From Phenylobacterium aquaticum (GTDB lineage Bacteria; Pseudomonadota; Alphaproteobacteria; Caulobacterales; Caulobacteraceae): a stretch of 64,000 nucleotides of DNA. Shown here one piece after another: positions 15,918 through 25,516 of the stretch. The notes under the pieces are model-generated. The model saw nothing but the letters and a program-made list of their open reading frames with translations. It searched no databases and had not been told where the DNA came from. Each line of letters starts with the position of its first letter. The stretch's first letter is position 1. A program made the translations under genes and the position numbers. The stretch is taken from the NCBI RefSeq assembly GCF_022695515.1, contig NZ_JALDPT010000011.1, positions 1-64,000 on the forward strand, written 5' to 3'.

Positions 15918-16931
15918 ATGTCCCGTCGCCCCCTCCTCTCGATCCTCGTCGCCGGCCTGGGCCTGGCCTGCGCCACCTCGGCCGGCGCCTGGGGGACCCG
16001 CGGGCATGAGTGGATCACCGGCCTGGCGATCGAGCGTCTGCCGCCCGCCTTGCCCGGCTTCCTGCGCACGCCCCAGGCGGTCGAGGACCTGGCCGTGCTC
16101 AGCCGCGAACCGGACCGCTGGCGCAGTTCCGGCCAGACCCACGACGCCGACCGCGACCCGGGCCACTATGTCCACGCCGACGACGCCGGCCTGGTGATGG
16201 GGGTCATGCCCTATTCCGCCCTGCCCGGCACGCGGGAGGCCTTCGACACCGCCCTGCGCGCCAAGGGTTCGGACCAGTACCAGTCGGGCTACCTGCCCTA
16301 TCAGATCATCGACGGCTGGCAGCAGCTGGTGCGCGACTTCGCCATGTGGCGGGTGGAGCGGATCGGCGCCAAAACCGCCAAGAGCCCCGCCGACCGGGCC
16401 TGGTTCGTCCAGGATCTGAAGCGTCGCGAGCAGCTGACGCTCCGCGATCTCGGCGTCTGGAGCCACTATGTCGGCGACGCCAGCAATCCCATGCACGCCA
16501 GCACCCATATCGCCGTCTGGGGCGCCGGGGGGCCGGCCGGCTATTCCAATGACGGGACCCTGCACTGGCGGTTCGAGGGCTCGTTCGTGAAGGCCAATCT
16601 CCAGCGCGACCAGGTCAAGCCGGACCTGAAGCCCTACCGCGACTGCGGCTGCGCCATCGCCGCGCGCACCGCCGCCTATCTGGAGACCTCGCGCAAGCTG
16701 ATCGTTCCGCTCTACGACCTCGACGCCCAGGGCGGCTTCGCCAAGTCCCCGACCGCGGAAAGCCGCGCCTTCGTCCTGGCCCGCCTCGCCGCCGGCTCTG
16801 ACGAGCTGCGCGACATGATCACCGACGCCTGGACCGCCAGCGCCACGGCCGAGGCCGCGACGGGCGTGAAGGTGGCCGACGTCGAGTCCGGCAAGCTGAT
16901 CGTCACCCGGGCGCAGTTCGGGGATGAGTAG
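15918..16931 (+). CDS. S1/P1-like nuclease, secreted
   Basis: A 337-residue secreted zinc enzyme of the S1/P1 nuclease and phospholipase C fold. The signal peptide ends at AGA, leaving Trp as the likely mature N-terminus, which supplies a zinc ligand in this family. Further ligand motifs follow: GTRGHEW, DPGHYVHADD, WSHYVGDASNPMH and LHWRFEG. Cys-x-Cys at RDCGCAI may form a disulphide. Expected role: cleavage of single-stranded nucleic acid (3' nucleotidase activity) or of phosphoesters in the periplasm or outside the cell. Confidence 0.85.
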   Translation: MSRRPLLSILVAGLGLACATSAGAWGTRGHEWITGLAIERLPPALPGFLRTPQAVEDLAVLSREPDRWRSSGQTHDADRDPGHYVHADDAGLVMGVMPYSALPGTREAFDTALRAKGSDQYQSGYLPYQIIDGWQQLVRDFAMWRVERIGAKTAKSPADRAWFVQDLKRREQLTLRDLGVWSHYVGDASNPMHASTHIAVWGAGGPAGYSNDGTLHWRFEGSFVKANLQRDQVKPDLKPYRDCGCAIAARTAAYLETSRKLIVPLYDLDAQGGFAKSPTAESRAFVLARLAAGSDELRDMITDAWTASATAEAATGVKVADVESGKLIVTRAQFGDE

Positions 16932-16984
16932 AGGCCGGCGTCCGACCCGTTGGGGACAGTCAGCGGGGCCGCTGTAGGGACAGC

Positions 16985-17935
16985 CTAATCTATCCCCAGA
17001 ACCCGCGCGGCGTTGCCCGACATCCATTTGGCCCGAACCGAATCGGACAGCGGCAGGCTGTCGGTCTCGCGGACCAGCTGCGCCAGCGGGATCATGCTGG
17101 TGCCCCAGCCGCTGCCGAAGATGATCTTGTCCTGCAGGACCCGGGTTCCGTAATAGAGCAGCGCTTCGTAGCCGGAGCCGGGCGCCAGGATCTGCTTCAC
17201 CCGCCGGCAGGCGATGTCGATGTAGAGGTTGGGGTGGCGCATGGCGATGGCGACCAGGTCGCCGATCCACGGCCAGCCGCCCAGACCCGCGACGATCCGC
17301 AAGGTCGGAAACCGGATCGCCAGTTCGTCCAGAAATTTCGGATGCGCATAGTCGTAGGGCCGATCGGACAACAGGTGGACGCCGGCGGTGATCCTCACGG
17401 GGATGTCCAGTTCCACGCACTTGGCCAGAAACGGGAAATAGACGGGATCGTTGATGTAGCGCTCCTCGCGATAGCTGGAGATCTCGAAGCCCCGGCAGCC
17501 GAGCTCGCGCACGCCGTGGTCCAGTTTGGCGACGCCCGCCTCGCCCTCGTCGCCCCAGATGCGGAACCAGGGGATCAGGCGGTCCGGATACTCAGCTGCG
17601 AACCTGGCCACGTCCTCGTTCGCGGCGCGGCGTCCGGCATTGCCGATGCAGGCGTGGGAGACGCCGGCCGTGTCGAGCATCGCGATGATGTCGGCATGGC
17701 TCATGGCGTTTTCCATGTCCTTTTCGCAGAGCTTCAGAGCCAGGCCGGTCAGGCCGATCGTGGCCTTCGCCGCGTTGAACTCCTTCAAGCTCATGCCGAT
17801 CTGGGCGGCCCAGCCCGGCGCCATAAGTTGCGCATAGCCCTCCTTGTCGAAGCCCCGACCGGACTTGATCAGCCGGATGGTGTCCTCGACCGCTTCCTTG
17901 GTCGGGGTGTCACATTCGAAGTCGATAACGCTCAT
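16985..17935 (-). CDS. Amidohydrolase-fold protein with degenerate metal site
   Basis: A 316-residue TIM-barrel protein of the amidohydrolase-2 family (relatives of ACMSD decarboxylases). The fold is readable, but the metal ligands are missing. The start reads VIDFECDTP instead of D-x-H-x-H; the conserved His before GGWPW is replaced (VAGLGGWPW); and the Asp normally in FGTD/FGSD is absent (IIFGSGWGTS). It may be a metal-independent lyase or a non-catalytic protein. The ATG at 17935 is preferred to a TTG at 17977. It stands alone, convergent with the nuclease gene. Confidence 0.8.
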   Translation of the reverse strand: MSVIDFECDTPTKEAVEDTIRLIKSGRGFDKEGYAQLMAPGWAAQIGMSLKEFNAAKATIGLTGLALKLCEKDMENAMSHADIIAMLDTAGVSHACIGNAGRRAANEDVARFAAEYPDRLIPWFRIWGDEGEAGVAKLDHGVRELGCRGFEISSYREERYINDPVYFPFLAKCVELDIPVRITAGVHLLSDRPYDYAHPKFLDELAIRFPTLRIVAGLGGWPWIGDLVAIAMRHPNLYIDIACRRVKQILAPGSGYEALLYYGTRVLQDKIIFGSGWGTSMIPLAQLVRETDSLPLSDSVRAKWMSGNAARVLGID

Positions 17936-18149
17936 GGAAGTCCCTGCGGAGGTTTCAGCTACTGGGGACTCCAACACGATTCAGCGCAACGGGGGGACTT
18001 GACTGCAGCCCAGCGTGGCCTCGCTCGAAGCGCCTCGTGGATCCGATTTCTGAGGTCCGGAGGGGCTGTCTTGCACCGCGCTCGGGCCTGTGCAGAGCTT
18101 GACATTTGCTCCACGGAGCTCGCCGATCGAGCTGCAGCTTAGGGGCCCG

Positions 18150-18683
18150 ATGTCAGACCGAAATTTCAACGAGAGGCTGCAATCCGCCCTCGGGCTAGGG
18201 TGCGGGTTGGCGGCCTCGTCACCGGTTCTCATCGTTACGCGGGGAATGGAGGGCCGAACGGTCAGCGAAGGTTGGATACTGGCGATAGGCGCCGCGGTGG
18301 GATTGAGCTTCTGCGTGGCCCTGCGGAAATCTATCCCCAACGGCCTGCGGATTGGAGTCTTCTCCGGCGTCACATTGTTTGGAGCGCTCGGTCTAGGACT
18401 CTCCCTTGAGGCGGTGAATCGCCTCACCGAAACACGGCCGGCAAAGGCTTTTCTCGCCAATGTGGTTGACCGGCGAACGGGCCAATCCCGTGACGGCTCG
18501 ACCTACCACACGGTCAGCTTCGCTCCGGTCGAGTGGTCGCAGGCTCCCCAGTCGATCAACGATGAAGAGCTCCACGAACGGCTCAAAATTGGCGATCCGG
18601 TCTGCGGGGAGCTTCACACTGGAATGCTGGGCTGGCGTTGGTGGGTGCTGACGCCATGCCGCGACGAAGTGCCTGCCCCATGA
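18150..18683 (+). CDS. Membrane protein of unknown function
   Basis: A 177-residue protein with two or three hydrophobic segments (about residues 15-32, 43-58, 68-88) followed by a soluble C-terminal part containing ATG-like turn SRDGSTYHTVSFAPVEW and a Cys-containing GDPVCGELHTG. I know no family. The C-terminal portion could be extracytoplasmic. The start at 18150 follows AGGGGCCC. It converges on the SUKH gene and opens a run of small genes of unknown role up to 21.4 kb. Confidence 0.6.
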   Translation: MSDRNFNERLQSALGLGCGLAASSPVLIVTRGMEGRTVSEGWILAIGAAVGLSFCVALRKSIPNGLRIGVFSGVTLFGALGLGLSLEAVNRLTETRPAKAFLANVVDRRTGQSRDGSTYHTVSFAPVEWSQAPQSINDEELHERLKIGDPVCGELHTGMLGWRWWVLTPCRDEVPAP

Positions 18684-18733
18684 TCGAGAAGTGGGCTTGA
18701 GCGTAAGATGCCCTCTCTGGCCGGGCCATCGTG

Positions 18734-19141
18734 TTAATTTGATGGTTCGCGTCCGATCAACTCGCTAAAGGCCTCAAAATCTGGAGCGACCCGCTGCGCC
18801 GAGCCTCCACCCGCCACCATGTCGATTGAGACTATGGGCCATGGCGCAGCGCCTCGAATGTCGAACGCCAAATATTCCCCGCCACCGTTTCCCCCGAATA
18901 TCAGGAACCCCGCTAGGTCGGCCTGTCCGTAATTGCCAGACCGGATTGTCTCGACAACCTGCTCGGCAGCGTCCAGGCACAAATTGAATGGGTTCACGGA
19001 CAGCGGCCCTTCACCGCCGTTGCTCTCGGCGAGCAGGGCGAAATAGCAGTCCGGCAAATCGACAGGGGCGGCACGGCCTAGCTCTTCCAAGACGCCCAGT
19101 TTAGCGCCGGGCAAGGCAAGCCATTCGCGGTGTTCGAGCAT
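18734..19141 (-). CDS. SMI1/KNR4 (SUKH) family protein
   Basis: A 135-residue cytoplasmic protein with features of the SUKH superfamily: LPDCYFALLAESNGGEGPL in the first half and FLIFGGNGGGEYLAFDIRG plus a terminal FEAFSELIG helix. SUKH proteins are widespread immunity proteins for secreted nuclease toxins, though some have other roles. The start at 19141 is uncertain, since no ribosome site is visible. It follows the barstar-like gene by 73 bases on the same strand. No cognate toxin gene lies within the window. Confidence 0.72.
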   Translation of the reverse strand: MLEHREWLALPGAKLGVLEELGRAAPVDLPDCYFALLAESNGGEGPLSVNPFNLCLDAAEQVVETIRSGNYGQADLAGFLIFGGNGGGEYLAFDIRGAAPWPIVSIDMVAGGGSAQRVAPDFEAFSELIGREPSN

Positions 19142-19214
19142 GGCGAGATTATACCCTAGTGCGAGACTTCCAGGGGCGACAAACCTCAGCTGAAACTCCA
19201 GCGCCGACGCAGCG

Positions 19215-19721
19215 TCATCGGCGGCCGCCATCCAACCATTCCGCCCTGTTCCACATCGCCCGCCGCGCACCCAGGTTGTCGGCGACGAAGTGCGCCTCAT
19301 CGGTCTGGACGAGGACGATCAAACGCCGGCCGGCCGCCAGGTGGTTTCGGGCCTGATATTCAATGACGTCCAGGACGCCATGAGCGAATTCGGCGTCTTG
19401 CGCCACGAGGCGATGATAGCCTTCGAACGCGAGGGCCAGGCAGAGTGAGGGTGGAAAAGCCACCGTGGCGGCCCCTTCGGCGAGGGCGTTGAGATTGCCC
19501 GACCATGGCGAATATCCGAATTGCTGCTCCCACCCGAGGGCGCCGCCGAGGTCCGCCGCGAACTGTTCGACCGAGATGCATTCAATGGAGGCAAGGGCAT
19601 AGCTCAGCGACGTCAGGCTGGCTTTCGCTTGCTCAAACAGCGACGTCCTCCAGAACAGCGTGACCGCCCCATCTTTCAGAAGGGGCCAGTCGGCACGGCG
19701 GTCCGCGTCGTCTTCGATCAT
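19215..19721 (-). CDS. Barstar-like ribonuclease inhibitor family protein
   Basis: A 168-residue cytoplasmic protein resembling the barstar family. Typical positions are ECISVEQFAADLGGALGW (helix 1), GYSPWSGNLNALAEG (the conserved G-x-N-x-[DN]-A-L stretch) and the terminal strand GRRLIVLVQTDE. It is longer than classic barstar (about 90 residues) by an N-terminal strand and a C-terminal tail. Barstar relatives neutralise barnase-type RNases, often as immunity proteins. Its neighbour is another immunity-type protein (SUKH), but no RNase toxin is seen. Confidence 0.72.
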   Translation of the reverse strand: MIEDDADRRADWPLLKDGAVTLFWRTSLFEQAKASLTSLSYALASIECISVEQFAADLGGALGWEQQFGYSPWSGNLNALAEGAATVAFPPSLCLALAFEGYHRLVAQDAEFAHGVLDVIEYQARNHLAAGRRLIVLVQTDEAHFVADNLGARRAMWNRAEWLDGGRR

Positions 19722-19827
19722 CTGGATCTCACTCGATCACGGCAGGACGCTCATCAATCCGGCGTCCGCAATACATCCATGTCGGAGCCTGCCGTGTTCG
19801 GCTAGGCTACGCGCGGGGGTAGCAACG

Positions 19828-20139
19828 ATGCCTTACTTCATTATCGTTCCGATATGGCTGCTCGTCTGCCTGGCCGGGCTGATCATGCTCGCATTTCGAC
19901 CTACGCGGCTGGTCGGCGCGCTGGCCCTGACGACCTCGACGGCCGCCACGATCCTCTCGTTCCTGTTGTCACTCGCCGGTCTGCTGTGCCTCGGGAGTTT
20001 GGCCAAGGCCGTCGGCTTCCCGGATCTTGCCGGGCTCGCGGCCATAGCCGGCTACATCGGGGGCATGGTGGTGGGGGCCTTGCCGGCGCGGCTTCAGCCG
20101 CCGCCGCGACCGTCGTCTTATGGCATAGATCGCGGATGA
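19828..20139 (+). CDS. Small membrane protein of unknown function
   Basis: A 103-residue protein with three predicted transmembrane helices (about residues 4-23, 30-55 and 66-85) and a short polar Pro-rich tail. No family is recognised. The start codon ATG 19828 follows an AGCAACG stretch with only a weak ribosome site. Lying between the barstar-like gene and the 20.3-kb membrane-anchored protein, it could belong to either group or to none. Confidence 0.55.
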   Translation: MPYFIIVPIWLLVCLAGLIMLAFRPTRLVGALALTTSTAATILSFLLSLAGLLCLGSLAKAVGFPDLAGLAAIAGYIGGMVVGALPARLQPPPRPSSYGIDRG

Positions 20140-20311
20140 GGCGCGCCTCACTGCCCCCGCGCTAGGGTCGACCCTTCCCCATCCCCGCCGCCCCCCCCAA
20201 AGCCCGCGAGCGCCAATTAGTTGAAGCCTCGTTTACGGGCGAAAGCCTAAGCCCCATTGCGGACGATCCGCCCACACCGCTACGGTCCCGCTCCGATACC
20301 GGTGGGGACGC

Positions 20312-21022
20312 ATGGATATTCACAAGCCTAAGCCGGTGCACAGCTGGCCAGAGTTCTTCTCCGAGATCCTGGTGATCGTGGTCGGCATCAGCATCGCCCT
20401 ATCGGGCGAACAGACCCTGGAATGGTTCCATTGGCGGCACGAGGTCGCCGAGACGCGCTCGGCCCTGCGCAACGAGATCGCGCGGGATCTCGACAGTCTG
20501 GATTTCATCATCGCCGAGGAGCCCTGCATCGACCGTCGTCTGGTCGAGGTCGGGGGCGCCTTGGGCGTGCCGGGCGCGCCGCCGCTGAAACGGCCTCTTG
20601 GGCAGCCGCAGTTCCCCAACATGCCCTCCGCGGCCTGGGACGTGGCCCGCGCGACTGGCGTCGTGTCCCACCTGCCGCAGGAGGAGGCGAGCCACTATCG
20701 GGCCATCTATACGGAGCTGGAGTGGACCAAGGCCCGCATTGACGAGCAGCGGTCCGACTGGGCCACCCTGTCGGCCCTGGATCTTGGCGCGCCGATCTCA
20801 CCGATCCTGCAGGCCGAACTCCTCCCGACGCTCGCCCACGCCAAGGTGGTGGCGAACAAGTTCGCGCAGAACTATCCCCTGATCCCCGGCGGCCAGAGCG
20901 CGAATTTCGGGTTCATGGGACGGCATGCGGCGCAGGTCGGGGTCGACCACCGGCGAAAGCAGAACCTGAACCTCTCACAGGCCACGATCGCCTCGCGCGG
21001 CGTCTTTTGCGAGACGACCTGA
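20312..21022 (+). CDS. Membrane-anchored protein of unknown function
   Basis: A 236-residue protein with one N-terminal membrane helix (EILVIVVGISIALSGEQ, about residues 14-30), directly followed by a WFHWRHE turn and a long mostly helical domain. The N-terminal pattern, P-EFFSEILVIVVGISIAL, is shared by a family of uncharacterised proteins in Caulobacterales and Sphingomonadales. The helical part contains EEPCIDRRL and ends with three polar motifs around GFMGRHA. It is probably a periplasmic-facing or cytoplasmic-facing anchored protein; function unknown. Confidence 0.7.
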   Translation: MDIHKPKPVHSWPEFFSEILVIVVGISIALSGEQTLEWFHWRHEVAETRSALRNEIARDLDSLDFIIAEEPCIDRRLVEVGGALGVPGAPPLKRPLGQPQFPNMPSAAWDVARATGVVSHLPQEEASHYRAIYTELEWTKARIDEQRSDWATLSALDLGAPISPILQAELLPTLAHAKVVANKFAQNYPLIPGGQSANFGFMGRHAAQVGVDHRRKQNLNLSQATIASRGVFCETT

Positions 21023-21140
21023 AGCCCGGGCGCGGCGAAGGGCGCGCCGCCAGCGTGGTACGCGATCAGCGCGAACCGGAAGGTCTTGCCGCGCTCAGGC
21101 TTGAGCCTAATATTTCGCCCAAGCACAGAGGACGGAAGCC

Positions 21141-21413
21141 ATGAGCGACGCGGTCGGGCCTGGTGACTTGGTCATTTGCGTAAATGTGGCGCCGAACCAT
21201 GCGACGGGCAGGCCTGTGCCGCTCGTCGCTGGGGAGACCTATCGGGTCCTGGGCGTCATGGAGTTCGGGTGCCCCTGCGGGCGGGCCGATTCCCTGATCG
21301 ACATCGGCATCGACTTCGCCTGGTGCCAGACGCGCTTCCGCCTGCTGCCCAAGCCCAAGGCCCAGACCCGCAAGCGCGAGGTGACGGCGCCGAAGGAGCT
21401 GGAGCCGGTCTGA
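21141..21413 (+). CDS. Small protein of unknown function
   Basis: A 90-residue protein starting at ATG 21141 after GAGGACGGAAG. It begins MSDAVGPGDLVICVNVAP and has a CPCGRADS motif and a lysine-rich tail. The first half resembles short beta-barrel (SH3-like) proteins in which G-D-x-V is a turn. Cys44, Cys46 and Cys62 could bind a metal, though that is a guess. It is conserved in composition with neighbouring genes and has a plausible start. Confidence 0.55.
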   Translation: MSDAVGPGDLVICVNVAPNHATGRPVPLVAGETYRVLGVMEFGCPCGRADSLIDIGIDFAWCQTRFRLLPKPKAQTRKREVTAPKELEPV

Positions 21414-21453
21414 GTTTCGCGCAGGACGGCGCGTTTCGGTGATGCGCGCGCCC

Positions 21454-22503
<1,050 letters not shown>

Positions 22504-22504
<1 letters not shown>

Positions 22505-22929
22505 TGCAGTATCTCGACACCTCGCTGATCGTCTCGGCCCTGTCGAACGAGGCCGCGACTGCTCGGGCTCAAGCCTGGTTGGCGGCGCAGGATCCCGCCG
22601 ATCTGCTGATCAGCGACTGGACGATCACCGAGTTCTCCTCGGCCCTGTCGATCAAGATCCGGACCGGGCAGATCACCCTCGAACAACGCGCCGCGACGCT
22701 GGCCATGTTCAACAGGCTGTTGGCGGAGACCTTCACGGTCACGCCGATCGGCCCCGCGCACTACCGGGCCGCCGCGCGGTTCGTCGATCAGCATAGTCTG
22801 GGGTTGCGCGCCGGCGACGCCCTACATCTCGCGGCGGCGGCCGAGCGTGGCGCCATTCTGCACACGCTGGATCAACGCCTAGCCGACGCCGGACCGGCGC
22901 TTGGGGTTCAGACCCGCCTGCTAGCCTAG
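22504..22929 (+). CDS. Toxin, VapC-type PIN-domain ribonuclease
   Basis: A 141-residue PIN-domain toxin. The four acidic active-site residues can be placed: D5 ([10 protein letters not shown]), E43 (ITEFSSAL), D105 (AGDALHLA) and D123 (TLDQRL). VapC toxins cut tRNA or rRNA with magnesium and are held inactive by the partner antitoxin, encoded one base upstream. All catalytic residues are present, so it looks functional. Its TAG stop at 22927-22929 interleaves with the stop of the convergent HxlR gene. Confidence 0.93.
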
Positions 22930-23328
22930 GCTTTCTTGAGCGCCCAGCCGTCGCGCTGGGCGATGACGCGGGCGACCTCGACCATGTTCTCCGTGCCCCA
23001 GACACAGAGCGGCTCGAGCGCCTGGGCCAGGCTCTGGCCCCGGGGCGTCAGGCTGTAGTCCACCGCGGGGGACCTCCTTGTAGTCGGTGCGCTTCACCAG
23101 ACCATCGGCCTCCAGCTCCTTCAGCTGCTGGATCAGCATCTTGTCGCTGACATCGCGCACGGCGCGGCGCAGCTCGCCATAGCGGGTCGGGCCGCCCTGG
23201 ACGAGGAAGTAGAGGATCAGCGGCTTCCACTTGCCGGAGATCACCCGCAGCGTGGCGTCCAGGCCGCAGGTGAACCCGGGTGGGGTCTGAGGCGGGGTCG
23301 GGGCGGAGGCCGTATTGGTCATCGACAT
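22926..23328 (-). pseudogene. HxlR family regulator, frameshifted
   Basis: A winged-helix regulator of the HxlR family. Residues 1-87 (GFTCGLDATLRVISGKWKPL, then YGELRR, DKMLIQQLKELEADGLV) are typical. At a run of five G (23067-23071) the frame breaks: the natural continuation AVDYSLTPRGQSLAQALEPL is in another frame and reaches a proper end, WALKKA, at 22926. One extra or two missing bases would explain it. This could be a homopolymer error or a real lesion. It is divergent from the SDR gene, which HxlR regulators commonly control, with an operator-like palindrome between them. Confidence 0.8.
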
Positions 23329-23351
23329 TTTTGGGCACTTACCAAAAGGTG

Positions 23352-23371
23352 CATACTTGAGAATAGGTATG
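23352..23371. promoter_or_regulatory. Probable HxlR operator palindrome
   Basis: CATAC at 23352-23356 and GTATG at 23367-23371 form a 20-base imperfect palindrome, in an AT-rich patch between the divergent HxlR and SDR genes. A second GCAC/GTGC pair lies just upstream (23335-23352). The position suits autoregulation and control of the SDR gene. Confidence 0.5.
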
Positions 23372-23412
23372 TGGCCCGCCAGCTGAGTGCAACCTCAAAC
23401 AAGGAGCACATC

Positions 23413-24147
23413 ATGAGCAGGCTGACAGGCAAGACCGCGGTGGTGACCGGCGGCGGCACGGGCATAGGATTGGGCGCCGCCAAGCGGTTCATCGACGAAG
23501 GCGCCTTCGTCTATATTTTCGGCCGGCGGCAGGCGGCGCTGGATGCGGCGGTCGCCCAGCTCGGGCCCTCCAGCCGGGCCGTGGCGGGTTCAGTGACCGA
23601 TCTCGCCGACCTCGACCGGCTGTATGCGGCGGTGAAGGCCGAACGCGGCGGGATCGACATCCTGTTCGCCAACGCCGGCACGGGGACCCTGGCGCCGCTG
23701 GGCGAGATCACGCCCGAGCAATATGCCGAGACCTTCGACGCCAATGTGAAGGGCACGGTGTTCACGGTGCAGAAGGCCCTGCCGCTGATGTCGGCGGGCG
23801 GCTCGATCATCCTGACCGGCTCCACCACCGGCGAGATGGGGACGCCCGCCTTCAGCATCTACAGCGCCTCGAAGGCCGCGGTGCGCAACCTGGCCCGCAG
23901 CTGGGCCATGGACCTGCGCGGCACGGGCATTCGGGTCAATGTGCTGTCGCCCGGCCCGACCCGGACGGAGCTGGCGCTCGAGGTGGTGGGCGAGGACGCC
24001 ATGGGCGCCCTGGGCGCCGCCACGCCGCTGGGCCGCATGGGCGATCCGAGCGAGACCGGGGCGGTGGCGGCCTTCCTGGCCTCGTCGGACAGCAGCTTCA
24101 TGACCGGCGGCGAGGTCTTCGTCGACGGCGGCCTGGCCCAGGTCTGA
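23413..24147 (+). CDS. Short-chain dehydrogenase/reductase
   Basis: A 244-residue classical SDR. The NAD(P) loop is VVTGGGTGIGLGAAKRF (about residues 11-27), NAG is in LFANAGTGTL, and the active site has Ser in ILTGSTTG and Tyr-x3-Lys in YSASKAA. It starts at ATG 23413 behind AAGGAG. The substrate is unknown; many HxlR-linked SDRs respond to electrophiles or quinones. It is divergent from the HxlR regulator gene, which implies regulation by it. Confidence 0.93.
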   Translation: MSRLTGKTAVVTGGGTGIGLGAAKRFIDEGAFVYIFGRRQAALDAAVAQLGPSSRAVAGSVTDLADLDRLYAAVKAERGGIDILFANAGTGTLAPLGEITPEQYAETFDANVKGTVFTVQKALPLMSAGGSIILTGSTTGEMGTPAFSIYSASKAAVRNLARSWAMDLRGTGIRVNVLSPGPTRTELALEVVGEDAMGALGAATPLGRMGDPSETGAVAAFLASSDSSFMTGGEVFVDGGLAQV

Positions 24148-24227
24148 CACCGACCGCGGCGAGCCGAGAGGTTCGTCACGCGCCGCCGCCCCGGAATCGG
24201 GCGCGGCGGCGCGGACGGGTCAGTCGG

Positions 24228-25009
24228 TCAGCGGCCCTTCCATTGCGGGGCGCGCTTCTGGGCGAAGGCCATGGGGCCTTCCTTGAAGTCTTCGGAGCGG
24301 AACAGCGCGCCGATGGCCGGGTACTTCATCTGGCCGGTGATCGCGGCTTCCAGGCTGGGTTCGTCCAGGCCCTTGTAGACGGCCTCCTTGGAGGCGCGGA
24401 TCGACATGGGCGACAGCTCGCAGATCTGGGCGGCCCAGCGCTTGGCGGCGGCCAAGAGGTCGGCGGCCGGAACCACCTCGTTGACGAAGCCCAGGGTCTG
24501 GCCCTCGGCGGCGGTGATGCGGCGGCCGGTCAGGATCATGCCCATGGCCTGCTTCTGGCCGATCATGCGCGGCAGGCGGTGCAGACCGCCGGCCAGGGCG
24601 GCCAGGCCCACGCGCGGTTCCGGCAGGGCGAAGACCGCGCCCTCGGCGGCGACGATCAGATCGCAGGCCAGAGCGATCTCGAAGCCGCCGCCCATGGCGA
24701 TGCCGTTCACCGCGGCGATCAGCGGCTTGTTGAGGTCGAAGCGCGAGGTGAGCCCTGCGAACCCCGAAGGCGGGCTGGACATGCCGCCGCCGCCGGCCTG
24801 GTGCTTCAGATCGTTGCCGGCCGAGAAGGCGCGATCGCCGGCCCCGGTGACGATGCCCACCCACTGCTCCGGATCGGCGGCGAAGGCGTTGAAGGCCTCA
24901 TGCAGCTCGAAGTGGGCGGGGGAATGCAGCGCGTTCATCACCTCCGGCCGGTTGAGAGTGAAGATCGTGACCGGTCCCTCGCGGTCGACTTGATGAATTC
25001 GTACGCCAT
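24228..25009 (-). pseudogene. Enoyl-CoA hydratase/isomerase, frameshifted near the start
   Basis: A crotonase-family protein of about 259 residues: oxyanion-hole region DRAFSAGNDLKH, GIAMGGGFEIALACDL, and LPEPRVGLAALAGGLHRLPR. The main frame has no good start. The ATG at 25009, preceded by AGGGAG, encodes MAYEFIK and then needs one base inserted at about 24989 to continue as DREGPVTIFTLNRPEV, the typical family opening. So a one-base deletion separates start and body. Without it, the protein would hydrate trans-2-enoyl-CoA in fatty-acid breakdown or a related pathway. Confidence 0.82.
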
Positions 25010-25146
25010 CGGCGGAGCTCCCTGGGTTTTTGTGTGTGCGAGCCTCACGGGGCGCCGTTGCGTCCGTCAAGCGCCACGCTTGATCCAGGTCACGGCCGCA
25101 GGCCCGGCGAGGGCCGAGGCTGGAAGCCCAGTTCCCGGAGCCCGCC

Positions 25147-25515
25147 ATGGCCGACGCCTCCCGCATCATCGCCCGGATTGTGGGCCCGAGCCTCATTGCC
25201 CTGGCGGGCACCGAGGCGATGAATATGCAGATCTACGCCGCCCAGATCGCCCCGGTGGTCTATCTGAACGGCACGCTGACCTTCATCGCCGGGATCGCCA
25301 TTCTGCAGGCCCACCCCGTCTGGGCCTGGGGCTGGCGGCTGCTCGTCACCCTGTCGGGCCTGATGCTGACGGCTGTGGGACTGTTTCGGATGATCTGGCC
25401 TCAGGCCCCCCAGGCGAGCGAGGGGCCCGCCATCAACGGGGTCTTCGCCCTGCTGATCCTGGCGGGCGCGATCCTGACCTTCCAGGGCTATCGGCCAAAG
25501 CCCCGCGCCGACTAG
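25147..25515 (+). CDS. Small integral membrane protein of unknown function
   Basis: A 122-residue protein with four predicted transmembrane helices. It contains the conserved-looking string GTLTFIAGIAILQAHP and then WGWRLLVTLSGLMLTAVG, as in a small family of uncharacterised bacterial membrane proteins. It starts at ATG 25147 behind CCCGGAGCC. It converges with the MazG-like gene, whose stop lies two bases beyond its own. Confidence 0.75.
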   Translation: MADASRIIARIVGPSLIALAGTEAMNMQIYAAQIAPVVYLNGTLTFIAGIAILQAHPVWAWGWRLLVTLSGLMLTAVGLFRMIWPQAPQASEGPAINGVFALLILAGAILTFQGYRPKPRAD

Positions 25516-25516
25516 G

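Noticed and set aside
14071..16197. 708-residue plus-strand open frame opposite the GMC oxidoreductase
   Set aside because: Its translation is His/Gly/Asp/Gln-rich, as expected from the antisense of a high-GC gene, and the minus strand carries a complete, motif-rich enzyme.
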